A DNA stretch of 64,000 bases from Cladocopium goreaui. Lineage: Eukaryota > Sar > Dinophyceae > Suessiales > Symbiodiniaceae. This document shows positions 10,901 to 21,628 of this stretch, one piece after another (the first letter of the stretch is position 1; every line of letters begins with the position of its first letter). The notes under the pieces were generated by a model. It searched no databases. It saw nothing but the letters and a program-made list of their open reading frames with translations, and was not told the DNA's origin. The DNA lies in assembly GCA_947184155.2 (NCBI GenBank), contig CAMXCT020006754.1, positions 1 through 64,000 of the forward strand, given 5' to 3'. Both the position numbers and the translations under genes were made by a program.

Positions 10901-11110
10901 ACCATGCACGTATAAACTGACATCCTGGGTTTTTTCGGCTTTGCCCAGTGGCCATCAGACGAAATTTACGCGTCAAACGTGTAAAGTTATAGATTGACAT
11001 CCTGAGTTTATTGGCTTTGCCCAGTCGCCATTATACGAAGTTTTCGTTTCAAAACGTGTACAAAAAGTCTGATATCCTGGGTTTTCGGTTTTGCCCAGTC
11101 GCCACCAGAT
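7963..11110 (-). repeat. Hairpin-module tandem array, about 42 units of 70-80 bp
   Basis: Each unit has a conserved 38-40 bp core, TGACATCCTGGG, T-run, CGGCTTTGCCCAG, t/gCGCCAT, and a variable 33-40 bp part. The core folds as CTGGG/CCCAG with possible outer CTGA/TCAG pairing. The variable parts fall into recurrent types (for example TTATACGAAGTTTTCGTTTCAAAACGTGTAC, split here by type: TTATACGAAG then TTTTCGTTTC; CAGACGAAATTTACGCGTCA; CACAGGAGATTTGCGCACT) that recur in the same order, so the array has a higher-order period of several units. T-run length and a few core bases vary while both stem arms are nearly always kept. It lies upstream of all element ORFs on the minus strand. Confidence 0.9.
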
Positions 11111-11468
11111 GAGATTTACGCGTTTAAACACCCCACAAAAGGACAACACCTAAAACTTTCAAATTATGGGGAAAAACAAAACTTGGCATAAAGCAAACAT
11201 AGTCACGATCTTGGTTTTGATGCATTTTAGCTGCATGTGTTCTCTGAACTATTCTCCTTGTCTCTGACTGTTTGTGGCTTTGCCTGAAGTTGGACGTCCC
11301 TTCTAGGGTGCTTATGGTCTAAGCCTGCACGAGCTCTTGTTTGCATGCCTCTCAGCTGCCTTGGCATTTCGAGCCTGAACTGGGTCTCTGACCTGTCTTG
11401 TTTGCACACTACCCCTGCAACACAGAGGTATGGAGCCCCCCCGGACTATATAAGCCGGGGCGACATTA
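11111..11468. other. Unique stretch between array and right repeat, with a GC palindrome around a TATA-like core
   Basis: No gene is seen. At 11436-11460, CCCCCCGG and CCGGGG flank ACTATATAAG, so the segment can form a GC-clamped hairpin with TATATAA in the loop, directly beside the right terminal-like repeat. A promoter or transcription-end role is possible but unsupported beyond position. Confidence 0.4.
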
Positions 11469-11908
11469 ACACACTGGACTGGTTTTAAGAATTGGAGCTG
11501 GTTCCAAATTGGTCGCGTCGAATCGTGCGGATAGTTCGTTCTGCAGGGTTTTAACTTAAAAGATTTGGCAATTCCTACCTGGTAGACCTTGTCAAGGCTG
11601 TATCCAAGAACGCAAGGTTGAAGAGGTCGAAAAGGTCGAAGCGGTCGTGAAACCAGATTTCAAATTGCAGTGCGACAGCCAAAAATCGCTTGCTGAAAAT
11701 GGATAACGGAATAGAAAACAAACAGCGCATGAACAGAACCGAAGTCAACAGTTTTAACCAGTTTTAACCAAGCAGGTACACAACTGAGCGTCCTCAGTTG
11801 CTTCCCCTTCAGTGACACAGCTTCGTTGGGCAAGGTAGTCACTGAAGGCCTTGCCCCCCTGCATGTGTAGTTAACCATTCCTTGTGCTAGAAGGGTTCAC
11901 ACACACAC
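11469..11908 (-). repeat. Right terminal-like direct repeat (5' end of element)
   Basis: Copy of 838-1277 at a constant offset of 10631. Substitutions seen are two near 11665-11672, one near 11882 and one near 11897. High identity suggests recent insertion, gene conversion or recent duplication. Confidence 0.85.
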
Positions 11909-12169
11909 ACACGCGGAGAGGCATCGCCGCCGGATACGTGACCCTCGATTTCATCGCAGGGTGGGCTTGAAAGCTATTGAATGAGGACCTGCTTCAGAAA
12001 TATATTCCTTATGCTTTTTTGAACACATGTATGGAATCATGGAATTGGAACTTTGTTGGAAATTGGCGGTTTTTTGGGAAGCAAGTGGGGAAGGCTTGTT
12101 CCCGAGAGCTCCTGCGAAGGGCCTTCCCTAAAGAATTGCTGCCAATCTCAATTTTCCACTTTGTGTTAA

Positions 12170-13025
12170 ACCGCCTCTGTGTAAAGACTTCTCTGTGTAA
12201 AAGCTTCTCTGTGTGTAAGAGCTTGCGCGTGTAAAAGCTTCTCGGTGTAAAGACTTCCCTGTGTAAAAGCTTCTGCGTGTGAAAGCTTCTCTGTGTAAAG
12301 ATTTTTCTGTGTAAAAACTTCTGTGTGTAAATGCGCCTGTGTGTAAAAGCTTCTCTGTGTAAAGACTTCTCTGTGTAAAGACTTCTCTGTGGAAAAACTT
12401 CTGTATGTAAAAGCTTCTCTGTGTAAAGACTTCTCTGTGTAAAGACCTCTCTGTAAAAACTTCTGTGTGTGAAAGCTTCCGTGTGTAAAAGCTCTCTGTG
12501 TAAAGACTTCTTTGTGTAAAAGTTTCTGTCTGTAAACGCGCCAGTGTGTTAAGCTCTCTGTGTAAAGGATTCTTTGTGTAAAAGCGTTTGTGTGTAAAAG
12601 CGTCCGTGTGTAAAAGCTCCTCTGTGTGAAGGCTTCTCTGTGTAAACGTTTCTGTGTGCAAACGTGTCTGCGTGTAAAAGCTCACTGTGTAATCACTTCT
12701 CTGTGTAAAAGCTTCTCCGTGTGAAAGCTCCTCCGCGTTTGTGCGCAATATCTCCTTAGTGTAAAGACTTCTCTGTGTAAAAGTTTCTGTGTGTAAAAGC
12801 TCCTCTGTGTAAAGACTTCTCTCTGTGTAATGAAAAAGCTTCTGCGTGTAAAAGCTAGTCTGTATAAAGGCTTCTCTGTGTAAAAGCCTCTGTGTGTTAA
12901 AGCTTCTGTGTCTAAGAGCCGCTCTGTGTAAAGACTTCTCTGTGTAAAAAGCCCCTGTGTGTGTGTGTAAAGGCTTCCGCGCGTAAAAGCTTCTGTGTGC
13001 AAAAGCGTCTGTGTAAAAGCTCCTC
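12170..13025. repeat. Minisatellite of 18/37 bp units
   Basis: Tandem variants of CTCTGTGTAAAGACTTCT and CTGTGTAAAAGCTT. The minus strand stays open for about 300 codons (12128-13036) as a repeat of SFYTEK, SLHREA and FTQR because most units are multiples of three. I treat the open frame as a by-product of the repeat. Confidence 0.85.
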
Positions 13026-13129
13026 ACCAGCAGCATTCATCATCATATTTTCTTGTGTGCTATCTTCTCGTCCTCTCTCCAGCATTCTTTCAGGCCACAC
13101 TGCCCTCTAGTTTCAATCTGTAACGCGCT

Positions 13130-13660
13130 TCTTGTTGCAGAATCCCAAGAACATGCAGAGTTTTAGTCCCCGAAAGTTGATAAAACACTGTTATTTACAG
13201 GGTTTTGTTCACGTCACGATCTTCGATTTTTTGAAAAATGTGCAAATACCAGCATTTTTTGCGTTCATCAGGGCAAAAAAAACGTTTCAAAAAGTGGAGA
13301 AAGTGCTGTAATTTACAGGGGCTTGGTGCGGTCACCGGCAAAAATTGCCAAAACACAACTATTTACAGGGTTTCATTCCTTCCACTTTTTCTTGACATTT
13401 CAAAAATTTTGTAAATACTAGCATTTTTTGCGATCAACATGCTAAAAATGTTGTAATTTACCGTGTTTTTTTTGCTTCGCCTTCAAAAACACTGGTATTT
13501 GCAGTGCTTCGCCTAAAAAGTATCGGTATTTACAACGCTTTCTGCGTTTTTGCATTGTTCCCACAAAAGACGTCAAAACGCAAAAATGCTGTAATTTACA
13601 GAATTTTGTTTCTAAAAGCTCAAAATCGTCCGAAAAATGTGTCAAAATGGTGCTTTTTCT
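13130..13660. repeat. Degenerate repeat containing ATTTACAG
   Basis: TATTTACAGGGTTTTG, TAATTTACAGGGGCTTGG, CTATTTACAGGGTTTC, TAATTTACAGAATTTTG and related forms recur about every 60-140 bp, with interspersed GCATTTTTTGCG segments. The result is an old, diverged tandem repeat with no coding potential. Confidence 0.55.
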
Positions 13661-14600
13661 CGATTTTAGGTACTTCAAAACGGGAGGGGGGGCGGGGGAA
13701 TGCTCTTGGAGACGCTTATGAGCGACCCGGATTCCGTCCAAAAAGCTTTCCCCCACCCAATTGAAAGATTTTGATGTTTTGCGGGGCCCGGGCGGCGAGT
13801 GGGGGCGAGGTGGTAGCGGCAAGGAAAAGATATACTAATGTCTGATAAATGTGTATATATATATATACCTTGATCTTCCTACATCAAGTTTTAACTTGCC
13901 ATTTAAGCAAATGCTAAGTCAAACTTGCCATTCGCGTTAAATGCTAAGTTTACCCATGAAGTGGTGAGTTTTACCTCGCTCTTGCTTTTTCACACGCGGT
14001 TGTGTCCTTTGAGCTCTGGAATTCGCCACTACAAAGTCTTCATTCTCATCCGAGAAAGCTTCAAGATTCCAAGTTCGCGCAGTTTCGACGTCGCATTTTT
14101 TGCCCATCCTGCAACAAAGACAAGAGGTCTCAAAAAAACCTTTGAAGGCACGCTTGAAGCACCAAACACGCACAACAAATTTCGATCAGTCCTTGAAGAA
14201 CCATTATCCTATCTTCATCTCCAAAAGTGCGCACATAGCGAAGGGTTTTTGTCCGAGGCTGTCAGCAGAGAAGTTTTTTTGCATTCACTGATTGGGAATG
14301 CCAGGCTTGGAATTTAAGCTAAGTGTCCAAGCAACCTCACGTAGTCAACCAACACATGCGCAAAAGCCTTGTTCATTTTTTCTCTTAAGTTTGGGGGTGC
14401 AGTCACGATGCTATAAATAGACGGACAATACACCTTAAAGCGCTATCCAAGGCACATGCCATGTCGGCACCAATACCCAAGCCAGGATGCCATCCCTCCC
14501 AACATGTAAGGGTTGAAGTGGAAGGGGCATAGTTGAAATTTCAACCAATGAGCTTTTCTAGCTGCTTCAATTTGCTGAGACTGCCAAAGGGTCTTTATCA
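13661..14600. other. Stretch without recognised feature
   Basis: Contains a TA microsatellite at 13852-13867 and the repeated words TTTAAGCAAATGCTAAGT/GTTAAATGCTAAGTTTA near 13900-13950. Open frames around 13925-14317 show no recognisable domain. Confidence 0.4.
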
Positions 14601-15110
14601 GAACCGGATGGCTGGGGTTCCCATGTTGTATTGTAGTTTGGGCGCTTCCGCCTAGCGTCGCTTTCTGAAGCCATTAGAAAACCTTTCTGAAGGCGCCCGG
14701 CAGATGGCCAAAGTGCTGTTCAGGGCGACCGGCAGGGCCAGGATGCTGCTTGCCAAAGGGTTGCAAAGGGCGCCGGGAACGGCTTAAAGGCAGGCTACTG
14801 CCTAACGTCGCTTTCTGAAGCCTTTAGAATTTTTTTCTGCGCCCGGCAGGCGGCCAAAGTGCTACTCAAGGCGACCGGCATGGTCCCAAAAGGTTGCAAG
14901 AAGGGCCGCAGCTTTAAGGGCAGCCTACGTTGAATGTCACAGTGCTTTCGAGGGCGCCCGGCATGGTGCCAAAGGGTTGCAAAAAGCGCCGGAAGGTTTC
15001 AGGGCTCAGGTTGATTTCCACGATGATCAAGGTGCTGCTCCGAGCCCCGAAAAAGGTTTGAGGGCAGCCTACTGCCTAACGTTGCTTTTTTGAGCCACTA
15101 GAAAAAAGCT
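14600..15110. repeat. Diverged GC-rich tandem repeat, about 170 bp
   Basis: CTTTCTGAAGCC, GGCGCCCGGCA, GCCAAAGTGCT, GGCGACCGGCA, CCAAAGGGTTGCAA and GGCAGCCTACTGCCTAACG recur in that order about three times with insertions. No ORF runs through it. The flanking DNA to 15160 holds one more partial unit. Confidence 0.65.
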
Positions 15111-17270
15111 TTATGAACAGTCTACTGATTTACGTTGCTTTCTGAAGCCACTAGAAACCAAGGCCACGGCCAAAGCTGCTGAAGGAGGACCGGGATGCTG
15201 CCTGCGGAATGGACGGTGTTGCGGAAGGTATTGGGCCTAGAACCCGGAGAGTAGAACACCGCGTCTGAAAGGAAATACCCTTTCCTCTGACGCGCTCCCC
15301 CTGCTGCTGCTGGGGTCGGCGGATTTTTGTTTGTTCCCTGCTTTGTTTTCGCTTCTGGAGCTTTCAGGTGCGGAGTTGATGCAGTTGTCAAAACCAGAGT
15401 CAAAACCAGATGGTGCAATGCTTGCAGACGCCTGCAGATGCCACACTGCCACACCTCAAAAGAGCGTAGGGGATCGATTTTGCCGCGCCCGTGAAACCAG
15501 GCGAAGGCAACAAACCATAACAGTTGCCACAACAGTTGCCATTCAGTCTCCGTTTACCCCGACCCCAAGCCCGTGCCCAGCGGCCCAGCTAGGCCCAACC
15601 CCCAACTCCAGAGCCATTACATAGTCACTAATATCACTAGATGTCATGAGGAAAAAACATGAGATGCCATGTGTTGCTATATGTTGCAATATTTTGCCAT
15701 ATGTTTCCAGTTTAAGTAAGATATGTCAGGAGAAAGTGGAGAAGGAGAAAAAGGTTGCGAGCACCAAGCAGATGATGGGGGCAGTATCTTGGGCGAAACA
15801 TTCCACGCGACGCGAGAACAATGTGTCGCATGATGTCCACAAGATACGTCAATGTGTTCTTCACACGCCAAATCTCCACTATCGTCAGCTATCGTTTGTC
15901 GTTCACCCGTTTGGATTTGTAGATTTTGTAGGCGCCCAGGGTCAATCTCAACATGTCTATCGATTGCGTATATGACCGTACATGCATCTTAAGTTGGAAC
16001 TCTTTACAGCTTCATGCAGATGCTTCGAACGGTCTGCAAAAACATTCACGAATCCAATTCTCAGGCTGGCAACGTGCTACAAGCTAATTCCGCATTTACT
16101 CACTTCAGCCGTGTTTGAGCATAGGTTTTTCCGGCGGGGCACAAATCTACGTTGAACGATTCTGCAATGGAGAGACTTCAGTGTGGGCACGGACCTTTTG
16201 AAAACCCCGCCTGATAGGACTAAATGACTTACTTTGCGCTCCGCGCCAATACAATCCTCAAGTTTCGATTTGTGTAGAATACCAGCGTTGGGTTTATTTC
16301 CTCAAGACTGGCAAGGTCAAGGAGGTGAGCGCCTTTATTTTTGGGAATAGCGTTTCGATTTGGATGGGGCAAAGAGTAAGATTCGCACGTTTCAGGGCCC
16401 CATTCCATATGGAGGATTCTTTCCGGCAAGAACCTTCCAAAGTCAGATGCAAAGTGGTGGTGACTACTAACTATGCAGGGAAAATTCAACAAAACGGCTG
16501 CGGTGAAATCGGGAGCTCAAACTTTTGTGATTTGCGCCTGGCCGGCCACGGACTCAACCCCGCCTTGGCCCTGCATCCTACTGCATCCTACTGCATCCCA
16601 CTGCATCCTGCATGCCTCTACCAAGCCTTAACCAGGTCCCTATAAACCTCCATGTCCTGTCACTTACAGCACCATCCGTATCCATTTGCGGCAACAGATC
16701 AACAGAGAAAATGGACGGTACGCTATGGTCGTATGGTACCTCAAACGCAAAGACTTGCTGTGGACAAGCCTTCTTGAATCCATGCCGCACTTTCTTCCGC
16801 TGTTTTGGAGCCCTCCCGCCCTTTGGCATCCCTTTGGCTCTTGGCGCCCTCATGTGTTTTTGCAATCTTTCTTAAAGCAGCGTTTCACAAACAGGCTTGA
16901 GATGTTGGCTCATCTTTTTGTAATGGCAATGGGGCATGCTTGCTTCCAAAGGCAAGCTTGGCCTTCTGCAGCTGCCAAGTCTAGAAATGGAAGTAGGATC
17001 ATTATTCATTGACACTCATGAAGTTGCTGGCTACATGTTCGATGTCAAAGAATACCTTCTCCCACTTGTTGTCATTTTCTGGCGTCGTGGTTCTTACGGA
17101 CGTCCTTCAAGAATCTCCAGTTTCGGCGGGCAGCTTGTGAATGTTCATGAGTGACTTCAAATCATAGAGTCTCGAATCTAAGGTTTTTGTTGGCCGGTTT
17201 GCTCCGGCGAGTTAGCTTTGATATATTTTTTTGTCCTTGGATTTATGCGATATTATGCAAATTTATATGT
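15111..17270. other. Stretch without supported gene
   Basis: Average composition with several short open frames on both strands and no domain that I can defend. A short CTGCATCCTA tandem is present at 16570-16605. Exons of an intron-rich gene could be hidden here. Confidence 0.3.
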
Positions 17271-17276
17271 TTTCAG

Positions 17277-17411
17277 CTTTCTCGCCAACGCAAGGTAGAG
17301 GAAGCCTTCAAGAAATGGGACATCACTGGTGACGGACAGCCTGCGAAATGGTGGCAGTTCGACTGCCCCAAACAGTTTGATTGCGACTGGACACACGATG
17401 ACGCAACATAA
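17277..17411 (+). CDS. Possible terminal exon with EF-hand-like start
   Basis: A TTTTCAG acceptor at 17276 precedes an open frame reading VEEAFKKWDITGDGQ and ending at a TAA at 17409-17411. The F-x-x-W-D-x-T-x-D-G pattern resembles the first half of a calcium-binding EF-hand loop, but the loop's closing glutamate is missing, so the exon may end earlier or be a remnant. No joined exons were found. The next 400 bp run into microsatellite. Confidence 0.3.
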   Translation, partial: LSRQRKVEEAFKKWDITGDGQPAKWWQFDCPKQFDCDWTHDDAT

Positions 17412-17779
17412 TTGGACAGATATTGACAGCTTTGCTTCGCGATATGTAGAACCGAGAGAAGTCGCAATTTGTGTGTCTTTACAAAGCATGTTAGCAATAT
17501 CTAGAATATTAGCACATCAATGATTCATCAGTTTAAGTCGGCCGCTGAAAGTAAATTTCTAGGAAGGGTCAATCGATCAATCACCACAAATCGTGCTCCA
17601 AGCTGTCGAGCAAGTTTTAGGGGCTTCAAAGTTCCAGATGCTGTAGCAGCAGTTTTGCATACATGATGTAGTAGCGCCAGAGAGCTTAGTGGTCTTAATT
17701 TCTGCTAGAGTTCCCAAACAGAGTTCGTCCTCCGTATGCCATCCTGCAACTATGGGCCTATGGGTGTAGAGCTTCAGTT

Positions 17780-20345
17780 CTTACGCCATTTTCGTGACAT
17801 ATGTTATGTATATATATATGTGCATACATACGTATGTTTGTTATGTTATGTTATGTTATGTTGTGTTGTGTTATCTTGCGTTATGTTCTGTTATGTAGCG
17901 CAATGTCATGTAATGGAATGGTTTGGTATGGTATGTAGGCATTGTATTGTAGATTTTGTAGTGTGTTGTATTGTATTTGTATTGTATAGCATTGTACTGT
18001 ATTGTGTTGATGTATGTAGTCTAATCTAATCTTATCTGATGTAATATAGCGTAATGCAATTTAATGTAACGCAACGTAAGGAAATGTAATGCAACGTAAT
18101 GTAATGCAATGTAATGTATGGTATTGTATTGTATTTCTATCGCGCTGCATTGCATTGTACGGTACTGTGATGATGTGTGTCATGTAACGCAATGCAATGT
18201 AATGTGATGTAATGTTATTTGATGTAATGTAATGCAATGCAATGTAGTGTTATGTAACGTGATGTGATGTGCTGTAATGTAGTGTAGTGTCATGCAATGT
18301 ACTGTAATGTAATGCAATGTTAAGTTATGTTCTGTTATGTTGTGTTTTGTTGTGTTATGTAATGTAATGTAATGTAACGTAATGCAATGTATGTATGTAT
18401 GCATGTCTGCATGTATGTATGTATGTTTGTATGTATGTATGTATGTACGTATGTATCTATGTAATGCATGTATGCATGTATGCATGTATGCATGTATGCA
18501 TGTATGCATGTATGCATGTATGCATGTATGTATGTATGTGTATGTGTGTATGTGTGTATGTGTGTATGTATGTATGTATGTATGTATGTGTGTATGTATG
18601 TATGTATGTGTGTGTGTCTGTAAAGTAACGTAATGTATGTAAAGTGACGTAATGTATGTAAAGTGACGTAATATAATGTAAATGTAAATTTAACTGTAAA
18701 CGTAATGTAATGTAATGTTTGAATGTATGCATGTATGCATGTATGTATGTATGTTTGCTTGTATGTATGTATGTTTGCATGTTTGCTTGCATGAATGTAT
18801 GCTTGCATGGTATGAAATTTAATGTGATGTGAAAAAAGGTAATGTAATGTGATGTAATGTATGTCTGTATTGTAATTTAATGTGATGTAATGTAATGCAA
18901 TGCAAGGTAATGCAATGCAACGTAATGTAATGTAATGCATGCATGTATGCACGTATGCATTTATGTATGTAATGTATGTAATGTATGTAATGTATGTAAT
19001 GTATGTAATGTACGTGTGTGTGTGTATGTATGTTTGTATGTTCGTATGTATGTATGTCATGTAATGTAATGTAATGTAATGTAATGCAATGTGATGTAAA
19101 GTAATGTGTGTTTGTTTGTTTGCTTGTTTGGTATGTTATGTCGTGTTTTGTTTTGTTGTGTTGAAGATGGTTTGTATGTATGGATGTATGTATGTATGTA
19201 TGTTTGTATTAATGTAATGTAATGTAATGTAATGTCATGTATCCATGTAATTTAATGTAATGTAATGTAATCTCATGTAATGTAATGTAATGTGATGTGA
19301 TGCAATGTAATGTAATGTATGGTAATTTGATGCATGTATGTATGCATGCATGTATGCATACATGTATGTATGTTTGTAATGTATATAAGGTATGTAATGT
19401 ATGTAATGTATGGAATGTATGTAATGCATGTGATGTATGCAATGTATGCAGTGTATGCAATGCATATGTGTGTGTGTATGTTTGTTTGTTTGTCTGTCTG
19501 TTTGTATGTATGTATGTATGTATGTGTATGTTTGTATGTATGTACGTATGTATGTATGTATGCATGTACTCCATGTATGTATGTATGTCTGTCTGTATGT
19601 CTGTATGGTTTGTATGGTTTGTATCGTTTGTATGGTTTGTTTGGTTTGTATGTATGTATGTATGTTTGTATGTATGTACGTATGTATGTATGTATGCATG
19701 TACTCCATGTATGTATGTATGTATGTCTGTCTATATGTCTGTATGGTTTGTATTGTTTGTATGGTTTGTATGGTTTGTATGGTCTGTATGTATGTATGCA
19801 TGTATGTATGCATGTATGCATGTATGTATGTATGTATGTAGTATATGTGTGTATGTATGTATGTATGTATGTAATGTAGTGTAATGTGATGTAATGTAAT
19901 GTAATGTAGTTTAATGTAATGTAATGTATGTATGTATGTAATGTATGTAATGTATTAATGTATGTAATGTATGTAATGTATGTAATGTATGTAATGTATG
20001 TAATGTATGTATGTATGTTTGTCTGTCTGTCTGTATGTATGTATGCATGCATGCATGTATGTATGTATGTGTATGCCTGTAGGTCTGTATGCCTGCATGC
20101 ATGTATGTAAGCGTGTATGGTAATGTAGTTTAATCTCATATCGGTTCACTTACTTTTTTTTGACTGTAATGTATGTAATGAATGTTTTGTATGTAACGTG
20201 TGTACTGTTTGTAATGTATGTAACGTTAGTTCGTGTGTAATGTCATGGAATGCAATGAATGTAATGTAATGTCATGTATTAATGTAATGTATTAATGTAA
20301 TGTAATGTGACGTAATGTTATGTATGTATGTATGCATGCATGCAT
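17780..20345. repeat. ATGT / ATGTA microsatellite tract
   Basis: About 2.5 kb built almost wholly of ATGT, ATGTA, ATGC and GTTTG words with shifting phase, including pure (ATGT)n and (TAATG)n blocks. Open frames on both strands (MYVC..., HTYIH...) are repeat translations. The segment 20346-20985 after it is non-repetitive without a recognised gene. Confidence 0.95.
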
Positions 20346-20984
20346 GCATGTATGTTGGGAAGAGGCTTGAGGTCCCTCGGACTGCAATGCAAGTTCGTTG
20401 TTTGTCATTTTGAAATGTGTTTTACAGTTTTTTGTGTTCCTTCCATAAGTTGATAACATATGGAATCAGTTCAACATGCGGGCAACATACCTGGGATATG
20501 CTGTTCGCCGCTTGAAGGTTTTTTATCTCTTCAAGGTCTTCATTTTTTGTTGTCTTCGCAGAAACCAGCGGAATTGCGTTTTGATGAAAATACTATGTTT
20601 TTTTTGATAACACGAAAATGGCAGAATCTGCCAGAAAACCATGGGCAAAATGCATCTGATGTTTTTTTCTTCGCATCCACAATGCCGTTTTGAAACATTT
20701 TCAACATTTTCAGCCTAACAACATCTTCAACGTATCAAAACCATCAACGTAACAATATCTTCAACATAACTTACACCTTATGGTGACGCAATGCCATGCA
20801 CGTTAACATTCCCCCATACTCCCCCTTCTGTATGCCACAACGAAGATCAACGTAACAACATTTTCTGGCGACGCAATGTTCAAGAAACGTTAACATCCCC
20901 CTTCCCACCCCACCCCTTCTGTATGCTTATGTCTATCAGAGAGAAATTCAAGGTTCCTCCATGCTCCGGGGAACCTCAAGCCTC

Positions 20985-21415
20985 TCCCCTGTATGTATGT
21001 ATGTTTGTCTGTTTGTTTGTCTGACTGTTTGTATGTATGTAACGTATGTAATCTATGTAATGTATGTAATGTATGTAACGTATGTAACATATGTAACGTA
21101 TGTAGCGTATGTAATGTTTGCAATGTATGCAATGTATGTAACGAATGCATTGCGTGTACTGTATGTAATGTATGTAATGTATTGTAATGTATTGTGATGT
21201 CTTGTAATGTAATGTAATGCAGTGTATTGTAAGGCATTGTAATGTAATGTAAGGTAAGGTAATGTAATGTCACGTCATGTCATGTAATGTAATGCAATGT
21301 AGAAATGTATGTAATGTAATGTAATGTAATGTAAAAATGCATGTAATGTACTGTCATGTAATGTCATGTCATGTCATGTCACGTCACGTCATGTCATGTC
21401 ATGTCATGTCATTGC
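20985..21415. repeat. Second ATGT / ATGTA microsatellite tract
   Basis: Same word composition as the preceding tract, ending in (ATGTC)n at 21355-21412, which abuts a possible exon. Confidence 0.9.
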
Positions 21416-21420
21416 ATGAA

Positions 21421-21628
21421 GATACCAGCTGGGCTTGAGAAAGTCTGGGAAAGCAAATTGAAAACAGTCCGACAAAGTGATGCGCAGCTCGAGGCCAGCG
21501 TGCGAATGTTGGACCCTGCCGGTCGTGACGGTGTCCGCACGTACGTGAGAGCCATTACCAATGTTCCTGGAGAAGAAGGTGGAGCAGCGGCAAGTAGCAA
21601 GGACACTACCAAGCGACGCCGCCGCTGA
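21421..21628 (+). CDS. Possible last exon, basic C-terminus, function unknown
   Basis: Immediately after the microsatellite, an AAG acceptor-like triplet leads into a frame rich in charged residues (KVWESKLKTVRQSDAQLEAS near its start) that ends in a lysine/arginine tail KRRRR and a TGA. Composition jumps to GC-rich coding-like sequence. If real, the microsatellite would be intronic. No family recognised. Confidence 0.35.

Larger units (their letters stand above)
838..11908 (-). mobile_element. Composite Penelope-like retroelement with long terminal-like direct repeats
   Basis: Two direct repeats (838-1277 and 11469-11908, constant offset 10631) enclose four minus-strand ORFs and a tandem array. 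The largest ORF has a GIY-YIG nuclease-like segment ahead of a reverse transcriptase, the order known from the N-terminal-endonuclease (Chlamys/Naiad-type) Penelope-like elements. The repeats match the pseudo-LTR habit of Penelope-like elements better than true LTRs, because no TG...CA ends, integrase, protease or RNase H is visible. The hairpin module in the array also occurs between the ORFs and after the last one, tying the parts together as one element. Alternatives are tandem partial copies of a shorter element, or several elements nested in one another. No target-site duplication was identified. Confidence 0.7.

Noticed and set aside
7963..11110. Hammerhead ribozyme in each array unit (minus strand shows CTGATG ... 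GAAA ... GTC in some units)
   Set aside because: Penelope-like elements can carry hammerheads, so this was tested by eye. CTGATG is not conserved (many units read TAATGG), some units have GATAAA instead of GAAA, the position after GATG is G not A, and flanks do not pair as stem I. The robust pairing is CTGGG/CCCAG.
7963..11110. CRISPR-like repeat/spacer pattern
   Set aside because: Alternating conserved and variable segments look similar, but the variable parts recur as a few types and the context is a eukaryotic retroelement.
17780..20345. Long open frames of MYVC/HTYIH type
   Set aside because: Translations of ATGT microsatellite present on both strands and in several frames.
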